NCBI GenBank assembly: GCA_037693485.1
Contig: CM075345.1
Location: 85,518,001 to 85,582,000, forward strand
DNA: 64,000 nt
Reading direction: 5' to 3'
Source: Kitagawia praeruptora
Taxonomy: Eukaryota; Streptophyta; Magnoliopsida; Apiales; Apiaceae
The translations under genes were made by a program, and so were the position numbers. Shown one piece after another: positions 1 to 10,633 of this stretch. Position 1 is the first letter of the stretch. Every line of letters begins with the position of its first letter. Under the pieces are notes generated by a model. It saw only the letters and a program-made list of their open reading frames with translations. It had not been told where the DNA came from and ran no database searches.

Positions 1-1221
1 TTCCTTTTTTAAGTAAAATATAATATCTTTTATATTTTATCTAACTAAAATTTCTCCTTTATGAATCAATTTTCTTTTTCAGGTTAAACATATTACAATT
101 TCTATTTTTCAATAATTAAATAATTTCATTTTTCTGGTAAATTAGAATATCTTTTACATTTTATCTAACTAAAATTTTTTCCTTTTTAAAAACACGACGA
201 GTAATTTTGTTTAATAAAATAACATAATTATATTATAATTACTATTAACTAATCAATTATCTTTTTCAGTCAAAACATGTTACCTTTTCTCTTTTCTCTA
301 ACTAAAATCTTTCTTTTTCCAATTATATCATGGACGGTTACCTTTTTCAACCAAAACACGTTACATTTTTTCTTTTCTCTTACTAAAATCTCGTTTTTTT
401 CCAATTATATTACGGGCGTTTCTATTTTAAAAAAATAAAATAATAATATTATAATAGTAATACTTAACCGATTACTTTTTCAACTAAAATATATCATCTT
501 TTCTATTTTTTCTAATTAAATTCCCTTTTTCCTAGAAATATAACGGGCAACATTAATTTCTCATTTTCTAAAACCTATGAGCAATTTTATTTAGTAAAAT
601 AACATAATTAAATTATAATTACTATAAACTAATTAATTACCTTTTTCACATAAATCATGTCATCTTCACGTTACCTTTCTATTTATATCATGGGAGGTTC
701 CATTTAATAAAATAAATAATAATATTATAATATTATTAATTAACCGATTACTTTTTTCAGCTAAAATATATCATCTTTTCTATATTTTTTAACTAAAATA
801 TCTCTTTTAATAGAAATATCACGGACAATATTAATCTCTACTTTTCTAAAAACATTACGAGAAATTGTATTAAGTAAAATAACGTAATTAAATTATAATT
901 ACTATAAACTATTCAATTACCTTTTTCAACTAGAATATATTACCTTTTTGATTTTCTCTATCTAAATCCTCTCTTTTTCTAATCATATCACGGGCAATCT
1001 ATTTAATAAAATGAAGTAATAATTTTATAATTACTAATAACTAATCGATTACCCTTTTCAACTAAAACCTATCATTTTTTCTATATTTTCAAACTAAAAT
1101 TCCTCTTTTTCTAGAAATATCATGGATAACATTTATATAATTATTATCAAATTAATTTTAAATAAATAATTTTTTTAAATAATATTAAAATAATCCGTGC
1201 ATCGCACGGGTTTTAGGCTAG
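1..1221 (+). mobile_element. Non-autonomous Helitron, 3' part (5' end outside window)
   Basis: Seen: the stretch ends in CTAG (1218-1221) followed by T, preceded by a perfect short hairpin, the arrangement known for Helitron 3' ends. The body is very AT-rich and made of degenerate tandem units of roughly 290 bp: related blocks containing a taaaataacataatta-type core begin near 198, 579 and 869, alternating with blocks carrying an aaccgattac core near 460, 735 and 1045. No Rep/helicase coding sequence is visible, so this would be a non-autonomous copy moved by proteins made elsewhere. The 5' TC end is not in the window, so full length is unknown. A chance hairpin is possible but hairpin, spacing and CTAG-T agree. 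Confidence 0.6.
1195..1221 (+). other. Helitron 3' terminus: hairpin plus CTAG
   Basis: Stem CCGTGC (1195-1200), loop ATC, stem GCACGG (1204-1209), then eight bases and CTAG at 1218-1221; the next base is T as expected for insertion between A and T. In Helitrons this hairpin marks the end of rolling-circle strand transfer. Confidence 0.65.
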
Positions 1222-1868
1222 TTTTGTGTAACAAGTTGTTTTCGATATTCTGTAGTACTAATTGTGATATCCTTATTTCAAAAAATAAAATAAAATTGTG
1301 ATTTCAAAAAATAAAATAAAATTGTGATACCATTATTTTTAAAATAGAATTCTTCTTACCTGACCAAAAAAATAGAATTCTTATTAAAACGAGAATCGTT
1401 ACCCTAGAATAAAATGCTTGTTTGGTTGATAATATGAAATCATTTCCTATATAACTTAAATTTGTTGTGGAATTTAGAATACCCGGACGTGTGTATTTAT
1501 GTTTTTTGTGGGTATTTAAACTTGGGCTTAATGATCCCATAATTAACTGTAAAGTTAATCAATGAAATCAAGACACATCACATAGTTTCCTGAATAAAAA
1601 TACATATCAAAATGCCCCTATGGACCCTTATAAATAAAAGGTAACAAATGAATTATTTTAAAGGTTAATTTTAGAAAATTCTTCTAAATTTAACTATAGG
1701 AACATTTTCTCTTTAAACTTATTAGTTATTTCCACTTCTATTATTAGTACTAACCAAATAATATATTGAAATCTCGCTTACTAGGTATTCGAATTTCCAA
1801 AATATTTAAGTGTCAACCAAACGACCTCATAGTCAATTCTAGAACAGGTTCAGGAACTAAAACAAATT
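1222..1868. other. AT-rich spacer, no gene seen
   Basis: No ORF with recognisable protein, no terminal repeats and no RNA gene found between the Helitron end and the SINE. Only short, low-complexity open frames occur. Confidence 0.6.
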
Positions 1869-1875
1869 AAAAGTA

Positions 1876-2224
1876 ATTTTTTTTTGTGAAGGGAGTACCG
1901 ATAAATGGATCAAATTCAACCGTTCATACGAAAATGAAATAGAGTTACCGAAATCATGACTAACAAAAATCGAAATATATTACATCATTTAACGGTTGAG
2001 TGAATCACAAAGTGCACAAGTCGGGGCGAGTAATAATCCACAAACAGATAACATCTAGCGATGAATCAGCGCGCGTGTGAAGTCACAAAGTACTACGTCA
2101 CATTCTTTTCCCAACAATGTTAGACAATAACATTGTTGGAGTCTTGGAGAGGGATATCGAACCCCCAACCTCCTAACTAGAAGAGAAATGGCATAACCAT
2201 TGGGTTAAGGACCACGGTCAAATA
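1876..2224 (-). mobile_element. Probable tRNA-derived SINE
   Basis: On the minus strand an A box TAACCCAATGG (2197-2207) fits TRRYNNARYGG exactly, and a near-consensus B box GGTTCGATATCC (2152-2163) follows about 32 bases later, the spacing of an internal pol III promoter. The minus-strand 3' end is a run of nine A (T run at 1877-1885). The 7-bp direct repeat AAAAGTA flanks the unit (1869-1875 and 2225-2231), as expected for a target duplication. No cloverleaf is formed, so it is not a tRNA gene. Family not recognised. Confidence 0.55.
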
Positions 2225-2298
2225 AAAAGTATTCAAGTATTCACACTCAATGACAATTATATCCTTATATATAAAATAAGCGTAAGAGGGACCTTATC

Positions 2299-2455
2299 CA
2301 TAATTTTGGTGAAAAAATTACAAAAATAACAATTTTTTTGATAAAATTAACAAAAATAACCATTCTGAAAAAAGTGGCCAATTTTAGCCTTTTGGATACT
2401 CCACTGACAGTTGGGTATCCCAATTTGTATAAGATACTCCACTGGTAGTTGGGTA
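2299..2455. repeat. Left half of a foldback repeat with minisatellite core
   Basis: 2299-2393 is imperfectly complementary to 52228-52312 (shared blocks such as caaaaataaccatt and ggccaatttta). Inside these arms lie units of about 38 bp built on GGATACTCCACTGACAGTTG followed by GGTATCCC; one unit and part of a second are here, the rest continue at 52107. The copia element split the second unit at GGGTA (2451-2455). Probably a foldback/MITE-type element; its true termini were not resolved. Confidence 0.55.
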
Positions 2456-4074
2456 TGAAGGAATGCATACACGGAAGCGTAAAACATAATTTCATACATA
2501 TATATCGCATAAAATTAATCGATAAAGATGTGAGATCGTTTCTAACCTTTATAAGCGATCCAAGGATGATGAATATGGCCTCTTAGCAGTTGCTCCTCAG
2601 TGTGTGAAGCACTCCACAAGTATCCACCAAGAGAGAGATGTGATTGAGGGAGGAAGAGAGGGGTTGAGAGAATTAGGGTTGCCTCTCTAAAACTTACGTA
2701 AAAAGGCGTAGAGGCTAATAGGGTTATAACATTGTATTTAGAGGCAATATCTCAGCTGATATTTTTCCTATAAAATAATATTATTATTTACCCCACAAAT
2801 CAATTAATCTCATTAATCAATTTAATTATGATCAAAAACTCTTTTAATCATTAATTATTTTCCTAAACACTTTAGAAAATAATTCTCTCACTTGATTTAA
2901 TTTCTTAAATTAAATCCTTAATTAATAATATTTAGAACTCTTCTTAATTAATTTATAATCAATTAATCTTATTTAATCAATTATAAAATTGCTAATAAAT
3001 TATTTATTTCACAAATAAATAATTAATAGCCATTATTAATTAATTCCTCCATCAATAAATCAGTCTCTTTTATTGTGTGACCCTGTAGGTTCAATATTAA
3101 GCCGGTAGTAGAAATAAACAATAATAAAACTATTTTATTATTATTTATATGAATTCTTCTTATTCATTAAATATAACTAATTAAATAATTAATCATATTT
3201 ATTCTACATCGTGAGGGATACTTCTCAGCATATCGCGATTATCCGGATAATATGAATTCACTGCTTAGAATACCAAGAACCTAGTCAGTGAATAGTTACT
3301 GTACAATTTAATTCCTTCCACCCTACAATATCCCGATTAAATACAAGGCATGGAACTCGTGTCAAGCCTATCAAATTTAATCATATGATTCCTTATTCAT
3401 AATGCGTAGTTCATATTAATGCAAATTAGAAACTCCTTTCTAATTTCATTCACTCTGGCCAGAGATTCCTGAACTAGCATAATAAGAATAGCATAGGATA
3501 TTCTCTTCCTTTACTGGAATGGGTAGATCCTTTATTGACCGTTAACTATCTCCATACACAAATCCCTATGCCCAGAATAGACCTAATGGGTGTCCTTTAG
3601 ACTAAGGACTAAACCAAAGCATAGTTCATTATATACAAGATTACTCTAACGAGTAAACTCAATTAGTTGCTCCACTAATCGAGTTATGTTCAGTGAACTT
3701 ATTCCCTAATAAGCACCTACATACTAGCTATAGTGTCACCACACAAATGCCTATGAGAACAGACATCCTTCCTAGGAAGCTAGAATAGTATGTACTGATC
3801 TTTACAGATTAACTAACTTCCAATTAGTTATCCTACGATCAGGAACAATTTAAGTCTAGTGTTATCATCTTCTAGATCTCATTATTATAATCTCATTATA
3901 ATTCTAGAAGCTTTATTCTAAACTATGGAACATATGATTTAATACACTTAAAATAGATAAAGCCCGTATAAAGACAAATATGTCTTTCACTAATAATCAT
4001 AAAACCTACTAAGATTACAAGAAAGTTTATCCTAACTCATCATCCATGATTGGATTTAGGACACTTCTCTTTCA
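2456..4074 (-). repeat. copia 3' LTR
   Basis: 1619 bp, closely similar to 50412-52101 over its whole length. It lacks a 57-bp block present in the other LTR (at 51623-51679) and carries scattered substitutions. Its TATA-like motif is altered (tatttagag where the 5' LTR has tatttatag). Confidence 0.85.
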
Positions 4075-4086
4075 ATCTCCCACTTG
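4075..4086 (-). promoter_or_regulatory. copia polypurine tract
   Basis: Minus strand CAAGTGGGAGAT directly abuts the 3' LTR start TGAAAG. This is the usual copia plus-strand priming site. Confidence 0.75.
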
Positions 4087-4109
4087 TACTAAAACCAATC
4101 ACTTCAGTA

Positions 4110-5600
4110 TCGCATACCTATCTTCACTATGTAAAGATCAAAGTGAGTCTAAGAAATGGCTTTAACAATAGGTCTACTACGTTGTTTGTGTATGTCAACT
4201 TTCACAATGTTGACAACCTCTCTATCATCGATCTCCCTAATCGGATGAGAGAGCCTCAATTATGTGTTTAGACCTTAGATGGGATCACGGTTCCTTAGCA
4301 TGCACTAATTTGATGCCCTTGAGTTGTCACATCAAGAACTAACCCTACACAGAAACTAGTTTTCTTATCCACTGTTGCAACACACTTGCAACAAAACACA
4401 CTATGCATTCTGATCTAATATTAATGAGTGTCTACTGCTTGAAACTATTTCAACTTACTGTTTTTTTCAATCAGGACTATCAAGTGCCCCGAACTGAATC
4501 TACTATCAAACTAATCTTGATTAAAATTTGAGTCTATAAGGACCTCAAGTTTTAATTTAGATCCATCAGAGAAAATAAATATATCGTCGTGTCTTCTCAA
4601 GTACACTATGATAATTTTATTATGATCTGATCCTTTTCTCTTAGGAGTCTAATGATATTTGTTTTTCACAACAAGAAACATCATTACTTGTACATATCAT
4701 GTGACACAGAATGGATTAAAATGATTCTCAGAGATATTCCATTCACGCATCCTCTCTCTCAGAGAGAAATTCTCCTGTGTTCATTATTATGAAACATGAC
4801 TTGGAGTGTCCATGCTAAACACTTTAGCATCCAATCAATGTACATTATTTGCGTCAAACCTCTTATCCTAATCATGATCTATCAACATAGATCATCACCC
4901 TTAGTTTATTCGAGGCCTAACTCTAGTCCAAGGAGAAATTCTTTGATAGCTTAATTCTAATGAAAACCAAAAATATCAAAGGTATATTATTACTTATATA
5001 TCCATATATTACTATGTTATATTACTCCCACTAAACTCCTGTACCATTAAATGGATCATTCAACATTTTGATAAAGTCAAACTCTTTGACTATCTCATCA
5101 AAATTAATGTTCCATTATCGAGAAGCATGCAAGCGAATCTTCATGGTTTTGATCATGGCTATTTGATAAAGGTTTCTTTAAGGTGATCACATTACCTTCA
5201 CTTAAACCTTTATAGGTCTCTACCTTGCCATCCGTTCAAAACTCTCTACAAAACCATTATAGATTCCATGTCACTCTATCACTCCTCAGAGTCATTAAAA
5301 AACTCAAAACATTGTCGTTATCATTTATAGTGGATATCGCATCACCATTCTAAATGATGAAACCATGATACCCTCCTAGATTACAACAGTGTTGTTGTAT
5401 AGAAAGTTCTACTACTCAAATAGGTTCCATACTTAATCTGCGATGATTTGTGGTTCTTGAACTTCATCAAGTTCACTATAGCTCCCACTGAGCCCTTGAA
5501 GGGCAAACTTATTTTCCAAAAGGTGGAGTATCCATAAAACAAACACTCCCAGTGTCTATAAAATAAATACTCCTCGCTCAGCAAGATTGCAAAATGTTAT
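4110..5600 (-). pseudogene. Decayed copia pol: reverse transcriptase and RNase H remnants
   Basis: Read by eye on the minus strand in shifting frames. From the 5' side of pol: a DGKVETYKG piece (about 5230-5200), an RT piece like WNINFDEIVKEFDFIK (about 5120-5070), a broken YVD catalytic region (about 4890), a piece like YIDWMLK then FSMDTPS (about 4845-4800), MICTSNDVS matching the copia MICTRPDVS block (about 4700-4670), and near the end RSKHI, then HPIREIDDREVVNIVKVDIH and VVDLLLKPF from the RNase H tail (about 4275-4140). Order and spacing match copia pol. Many stops and frameshifts make it non-coding. I did not resolve gag or integrase remnants further right. Confidence 0.75.
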
Positions 5601-6742
5601 CCTAAACTCTGTTTAAGACTAACCACAAACCAACTCTAATCAGATATAGTTTCTAACTTATTCAACTCTTGACATAGGTTAGACAACCCCAAATCTCAAG
5701 ACAATTAAGACTAGTGTTTCCTAACTCCACATCTCATGTAGACTTTAGTTAACTTGTGTTGAGGATACCTTATCGAGTAGTTTGACTTTTCTACTAAGTC
5801 TCTTAACAGATACCGGAATTATTGATATCATTCACTATGAACTGAACCTTGTCTAACAAGAGTCTTCAGTGAACTAATATCATGATATGTGAGATAATTT
5901 AGAAACTTACTATTTAAATATTGACAAACCTCAATCTCATTGAATGTTTCCAATACTTTTAAATAATTCGTTGTTATACCTCAACATCCATTGAACCTAT
6001 CACCAAAACTTGGATTTTGTATTTCAATAAATACACATATCCTTATTTACAATGATCGTCATTAAATCATTAAATGTGATAAGGTATCAAACCTGATCTA
6101 TCTCAATATATCTAGTTTGTTCAAAATGAAACATATATTCCATAAGTCCAACAGCACGACTAATCAACAAGTTCTCATAATTGAAACAACAACAGTTGTT
6201 CTATTTCAATTATGTAGGACTTCATCAATGTCTAGCTATCTACTTGTCCTTTGGTTAAGATTCATAATCCTTCAACCTAAGTGGTGTCTAATACCCAAGT
6301 AGATAATTGACTTATAGATTTATTCATTTCAACTATTAACAAACTTATAATGAAGTTGAGGTTACACTAACCTTTTACTTCCTTGATTCTGTAAGACTTT
6401 TCTTACATAATCCTATTCCAATATCCTATCCTTATCCAGTGGAAGTCTAATACCTTTGCTTTCTTGGCTAACTCTTATCTTAAAGATTGTGTCTTTTCAA
6501 CTCACCTTCCTATTCTTATTATAAGACCTCAAGATCACATCCTATTCTTATAATAAGACCTCAAGATCACATCTTGACTTTATTCTTACAATGAGATTTC
6601 AAGATCTCATCTTGAATTAACTATCTATCTAAGGACCAGTTATTTAAACGAACAATCTAATTGATCATTTAAAATAAGATCATTGACAGAAATATTGCTA
6701 AACCGTTGTTTTGATAAACAACATCGATATCTTATATCTATG
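5601..6742 (-). other. Internal copia sequence, non-coding
   Basis: Between the recognisable RT remnant and the solo LTR. No intact ORF; presumably decayed integrase/gag, but I could not match domains. Confidence 0.5.
6509..6610. repeat. Short tandem repeat, three units
   Basis: Two 32-bp units (6509-6540 and 6541-6572) differ at one or two bases, and a third diverged unit follows (6573-6610). All share a TATTCTTA...AAGATC core. Confidence 0.7.
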
Positions 6743-7369
6743 TGTAACACCCCCCTTCCAAAAATGGGAGGAGAAATTACTTAAAATCCATAACATGCAA
6801 CAGAGCACTAAAATAATCTTTAAATAATGATTAAATAGTCTAATAACCTCCAAATATATTAAAACTCCAAATTACAGTTCAAGCGAATAAATATTAAAAA
6901 CTAAAATCTCTAAATAAGTCAACAAGTCTAAATAATGCTAGAAGTTCATAAGTCCTAATAAGTTGAATAAGGGTAGCTCTCCATCACAAAAATTCTGGAT
7001 CCCCCTAAGCACCTGCCAGAAAAAGAATACGGCATGAGCCAATTGCCCAGTACGGATTTGGAGTAAAGTTTATAAAACAGAAAAACAGTTATATATATTT
7101 GACAGTTTATAATAAAACATTTATTTTAAAAATTGATAAGTGGATTTATATCCGCTTGGATCGTTCCATTTTGGCTTGAATTGATGTCTTGTATCTCAAG
7201 TATTTGTGTGATTTGACGTGTTTTTGTGTAGAGTTGTGTAGGATATCATTTGCAGGCTTTCCAGTGGTTACGAGGTGTTTTTAAACACAAAGGAACAAGT
7301 GCCGAGAGTGCAATGGAAATAGACGAGAAATCAGTTAAGGATTAAAATTCAGTCTGTGCAGCATATCCT

Positions 7370-7447
7370 GGGCGCGGGCGCGCTCCAACCTAACTGTAAC
7401 TGCGCGCGGACGCGCTCAACAGAATCCAGCAATTATACGCGCGCGGG
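7370..7447 (+). repeat. GC-rich module array in U3 (5' LTR, shortened)
   Basis: Modules of the GGGCGCGGGCGCGC type stand out in AT-rich LTR sequence about 220 bp upstream of the TATA box. Two complete modules and one fused module are here; the other LTR has four. Confidence 0.7.
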
Positions 7448-7663
7448 AGTCCGGCTAAAACTTCCTGGAATCTGATTTTAAATGGGGAAATTGCCGTTTT
7501 CTTCTCCTAATCAAGATAGCAATCAATTGGGACGATTAGAAGCTTCTGGAAGTCAGTTTAAACAAGGGAATTGCAATTCTATTTCAATCAAAGAAGGAAA
7601 ATTACCGGAATTCTATCCTATTTCAATTACGGTAATTGCTTGGACAAGGAGGCACTTGGGGGC

Positions 7664-7670
7664 TATAAAT
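7664..7670 (+). promoter_or_regulatory. Athila A LTR TATA box
   Basis: TATAAAT in the context GGCTATAAATACACACC. The same motif is in the 3' LTR at 17964-17970. Transcription should start about 25-35 bp downstream (inference). Confidence 0.65.
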
Positions 7671-8709
7671 ACACACCTTGGGGCACAGAAAAATCATCAT
7701 CTACATCATCTACACACTAATTTCGTTCAGAGCACAAGGAAGAGAAGCCAAGGCGAGGATTGTGACGACAAGAAGATCTAGAAATAGTTTTCTTGTATTT
7801 CTTTGTTAGGCGTATCTTTTGGATGCTTGTTACTTTTCCGGATTTGTTCGCTAAACCTTATCTCATTATTGATTTATTCATCTTTATTATCTTGTTTACT
7901 ATCATGCTTTCATCAAATCCCATGGTGACGAAAAGTTCAATTATGAACTAATCGTTGTCGTGGGATCCTAGTGGATTTATCTATGTAACTTAGTAGTTTG
8001 CATGCCTTAGAGATTTATGTGTGGTGAATTCTTGATATCCTTGTATGGTTGTACTTATTGAATTTAGGTGCGTCGCGAACATCTAATATGTTAATCTCTT
8101 GCTAAACGAGAGTGGATCTTGAGATTTAGAACTTGCCATGCTAGCGTAGGATAGGTTGATGTTAAGCATCATGATTTGTGGCATGAATAGAGATATTATG
8201 CTACCCTATGTGATCTAAGTGGATAACTTGTGCTTAAACCTTTATGTTTTCAAATTCTATAGAGATATAGGGTCTAAACATATTAGGTGCCTATTCATCT
8301 TCTATCTCTTTTGTGGATGTATGTGTAGATTGGTACTAGTATACCGAGAGGTAACTTTTACTCTTTTCGTGTTATTCGATCAGGTATCAAAACCATCGCA
8401 TGTTTTAATCGAAGGCTGCAACTCTAAGTGAAGTAGATAATGAAACTAGGATTCCATGTTTATTCTCATATAAGTAATTCGATTTTAATTCTTGTCAATT
8501 AGTTAATCTTTAATTTTATAATTTGCATCTTAGCTTAATTTAGGTAATCAAAACCATATTTGTTATTTTTCTTAGCAGTGAATTAAAACCATACATTATT
8601 GCATAGACGTATTTTCTGAGTAAAACTTAACCAAGATCTCTGTGGAACGAACTTTAATTGTATTACTTGTGACTACGTGCGCTTGCGTGAGTTTAGCATA
8701 ACAAGTTTT

Positions 8710-8727
8710 TGGCGCCGCTGCCGGGGA
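8710..8727 (+). promoter_or_regulatory. Athila A primer binding site
   Basis: TGGCGCCGCTGCCGGGGA lies six bases after the LTR end. This is the Athila-type site, usually described as complementary to the 3' end of tRNA-Asp. Confidence 0.8.
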
Positions 8728-8842
8728 TCATCGGTGTTTTTATTTCAGTTTATGTGTTTGTCAATAGTGGTCGTTAGCGTTCACTGACTCGGAATCTTAC
8801 TTAGTTTGTTTGTTTCGTGGTGTTTCAAGTACTTGAGTTTGT

Positions 8843-10633
8843 ATGCAAACACGTTCGCAAGCTCGTTTACAAAGACTGGCAGAAGACGATCTTGTAGAGA
8901 ATTTAGAGAATAAGGAAGAGGAGGCTGAAACTACAGTAGCAATGGCAGATGCAGCAGCAGCTAAGGCTTTGAAGGACTATTCTCAGCCGAAACTCAATGA
9001 CATCCAGTCTAGCATTGTTAGGCCAGCTATTGCAGCGAATAACTTTGAGATCAAGCCGGGCACAATTCAGATGGTGCAGAATTCAGTCCAGTTTGGGGGA
9101 GCTTCTACGGAGGATCCAAACATGCATGTTCGGGACTTCATCGAAATCTGCGACACTTTCAAGTGTAATGGTGTGACGGATGATGCTATCAGGTTGAGGC
9201 TTTTCCCATTCTCTCTGAGGGATAAGGCTAAGAGCTGGCTACACTCTTTACCACCTGGTTCCATTACTACATGGGAAGATCTTGCTCAGAAGTTCCTTAC
9301 TAAATTCTTCCCTATGGCGAAAACTGCAGCAATAAGGAACCAGTTGACTCAATTTCAACAGCAATCTGGCGAGTCATTGTGTGAGGCTTGGGAACGCTAC
9401 AAGGAGATGCTAAGGAAGTGTCCTCATCATGGCATGCCTGATTGGATGGTTATTAATGGTTTTTACAATGGGTTGGGAGCACAATCTAGGCCTTTGCTAG
9501 ATGCAGCATCAGGTGGAGCTCTTTGGGCGAAAAGTTATGATGAAGCTTATGAACTTATTGAGATGATGGCTGCTAATGAATACCAGAATCCAACCCAGAG
9601 ACTTTCTCAAGGCAAGGTAGCAGGAGTTTTGGAAGTAGATACAGCTTCAATGATTACGGCTCAGTTGAAGGCTCTTGCTATGAAAGTGGATTCTCTTGCT
9701 AATTATGGAGTTCAGCAGGTGGCTAGTGTTTGTGAGTTATGTGCGGGCGCACATGAGACGAATCAGTGTGCTATCTCTTCCGAATCAGCACAGTTCGTGA
9801 GTAATTTCCAAAGACCTGCTGCACCAGTTCCAGCCACTTATCATCCTAATAATCGGAATCATCCTAACTTCAGTTGGAGCAACAATCAGAATACTCAGCA
9901 ATCTTATCAGCAAGCGAAGCCGTACAATCAAGGCTATCAACAACCTTATAGGGCACCATATCAACCCCCGGGATTTCAGCAGCAACAACCTCAGACTCAT
10001 GCGGGGCAATCATCTAATGATAAATCTGATGAGATGTGGATAGCATTAAAGAACCTACAAGCTGGTCAGAAGCTCTTGGAAACTCAGATAGGACAGATTG
10101 CAAGTGCCTTAGGTAGTAGGCCACAAGGAACTCTTCCTAGTGATACGGAAGCAAATCCAGGTAGGAGGGACTTCAAGGAGCAGGTGAAGGCCGTAACTTT
10201 GAGATCGGGAAGGGTCACATCAGATCCTAAATCAGCCACTAAGGAGGATGAAGAAGTGCAGAATCAGCAAGTCGAAAAATCTGCATTGCCCGAAATTGAG
10301 AAATCTGACTTAGTAGCTGATCAGCTTGAAGGTGAATTAGAGAAGAGCAAGGAATTCGTTGAGAAGGCTTCTCCGGAGCTGTCTACGAAGAATAATCAGA
10401 TCTATCCTCCTCCTCCATATCCTAGGAGACTCCAGAAGCAGAATTTGGATAAAAAGTTTGCTAAGTTCTTAGAGGTGTTCAAGAAGTTGCATATTAACAT
10501 ACCTTTTGCGGAAGCTCTTGAACAGATGCCGAGCTATGCCAAGTTCATGAAGGGTATCCTCTCGCGTAAGTTGAAGCTCGATGCATTAAAGACCGTTGCC
10601 TTAACGGAGGAGTGTAGTGCTGTTCTGCAATAG
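8843..10633 (+). CDS. gag: Athila A gag (596 aa)
   Basis: Capsid/nucleocapsid polyprotein of the element. The retrotransposon gag domain spans about residues 95-235, with blocks typical of Athila such as RLRLFPFSLRDKAKSWL and SITTWEDLAQKFL. A zinc-knuckle-like CELCAGAHETNQC (CX2CX3HX4C) is at about 297-309, followed by a Q/N/P-rich stretch and an acidic C-terminal part. Start at 8843 is 115 bases after the PBS. The frame ends at TAG 10631-10633 and continues open in the same frame into protease. The stop sits where Athila B has lysine in the aligned block, so it is more likely a mutation than a designed gag terminus. Confidence 0.9.
   Translation: MQTRSQARLQRLAEDDLVENLENKEEEAETTVAMADAAAAKALKDYSQPKLNDIQSSIVRPAIAANNFEIKPGTIQMVQNSVQFGGASTEDPNMHVRDFIEICDTFKCNGVTDDAIRLRLFPFSLRDKAKSWLHSLPPGSITTWEDLAQKFLTKFFPMAKTAAIRNQLTQFQQQSGESLCEAWERYKEMLRKCPHHGMPDWMVINGFYNGLGAQSRPLLDAASGGALWAKSYDEAYELIEMMAANEYQNPTQRLSQGKVAGVLEVDTASMITAQLKALAMKVDSLANYGVQQVASVCELCAGAHETNQCAISSESAQFVSNFQRPAAPVPATYHPNNRNHPNFSWSNNQNTQQSYQQAKPYNQGYQQPYRAPYQPPGFQQQQPQTHAGQSSNDKSDEMWIALKNLQAGQKLLETQIGQIASALGSRPQGTLPSDTEANPGRRDFKEQVKAVTLRSGRVTSDPKSATKEDEEVQNQQVEKSALPEIEKSDLVADQLEGELEKSKEFVEKASPELSTKNNQIYPPPPYPRRLQKQNLDKKFAKFLEVFKKLHINIPFAEALEQMPSYAKFMKGILSRKLKLDALKTVALTEECSAVLQ

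Larger units (their letters stand above)
7134..8703 (+). repeat. Athila A 5' LTR
   Basis: 1570 bp, TG...CA. About ten substitutions distinguish it from the other LTR by hand comparison, plus a 40-bp deletion in the GC-rich module array (near 7437), apparently between two similar modules. Confidence 0.92.

Noticed and set aside
2152..2207. tRNA gene suggested by A and B boxes
   Set aside because: No acceptor-stem pairing or anticodon arm; A tail and flanking duplication fit a SINE.
7482..7781. 99-codon open frame in both Athila A LTRs (also 17782-18081)
   Set aside because: It spans the TATA box in U3 and shows no protein similarity; identity is due to the LTR duplication.
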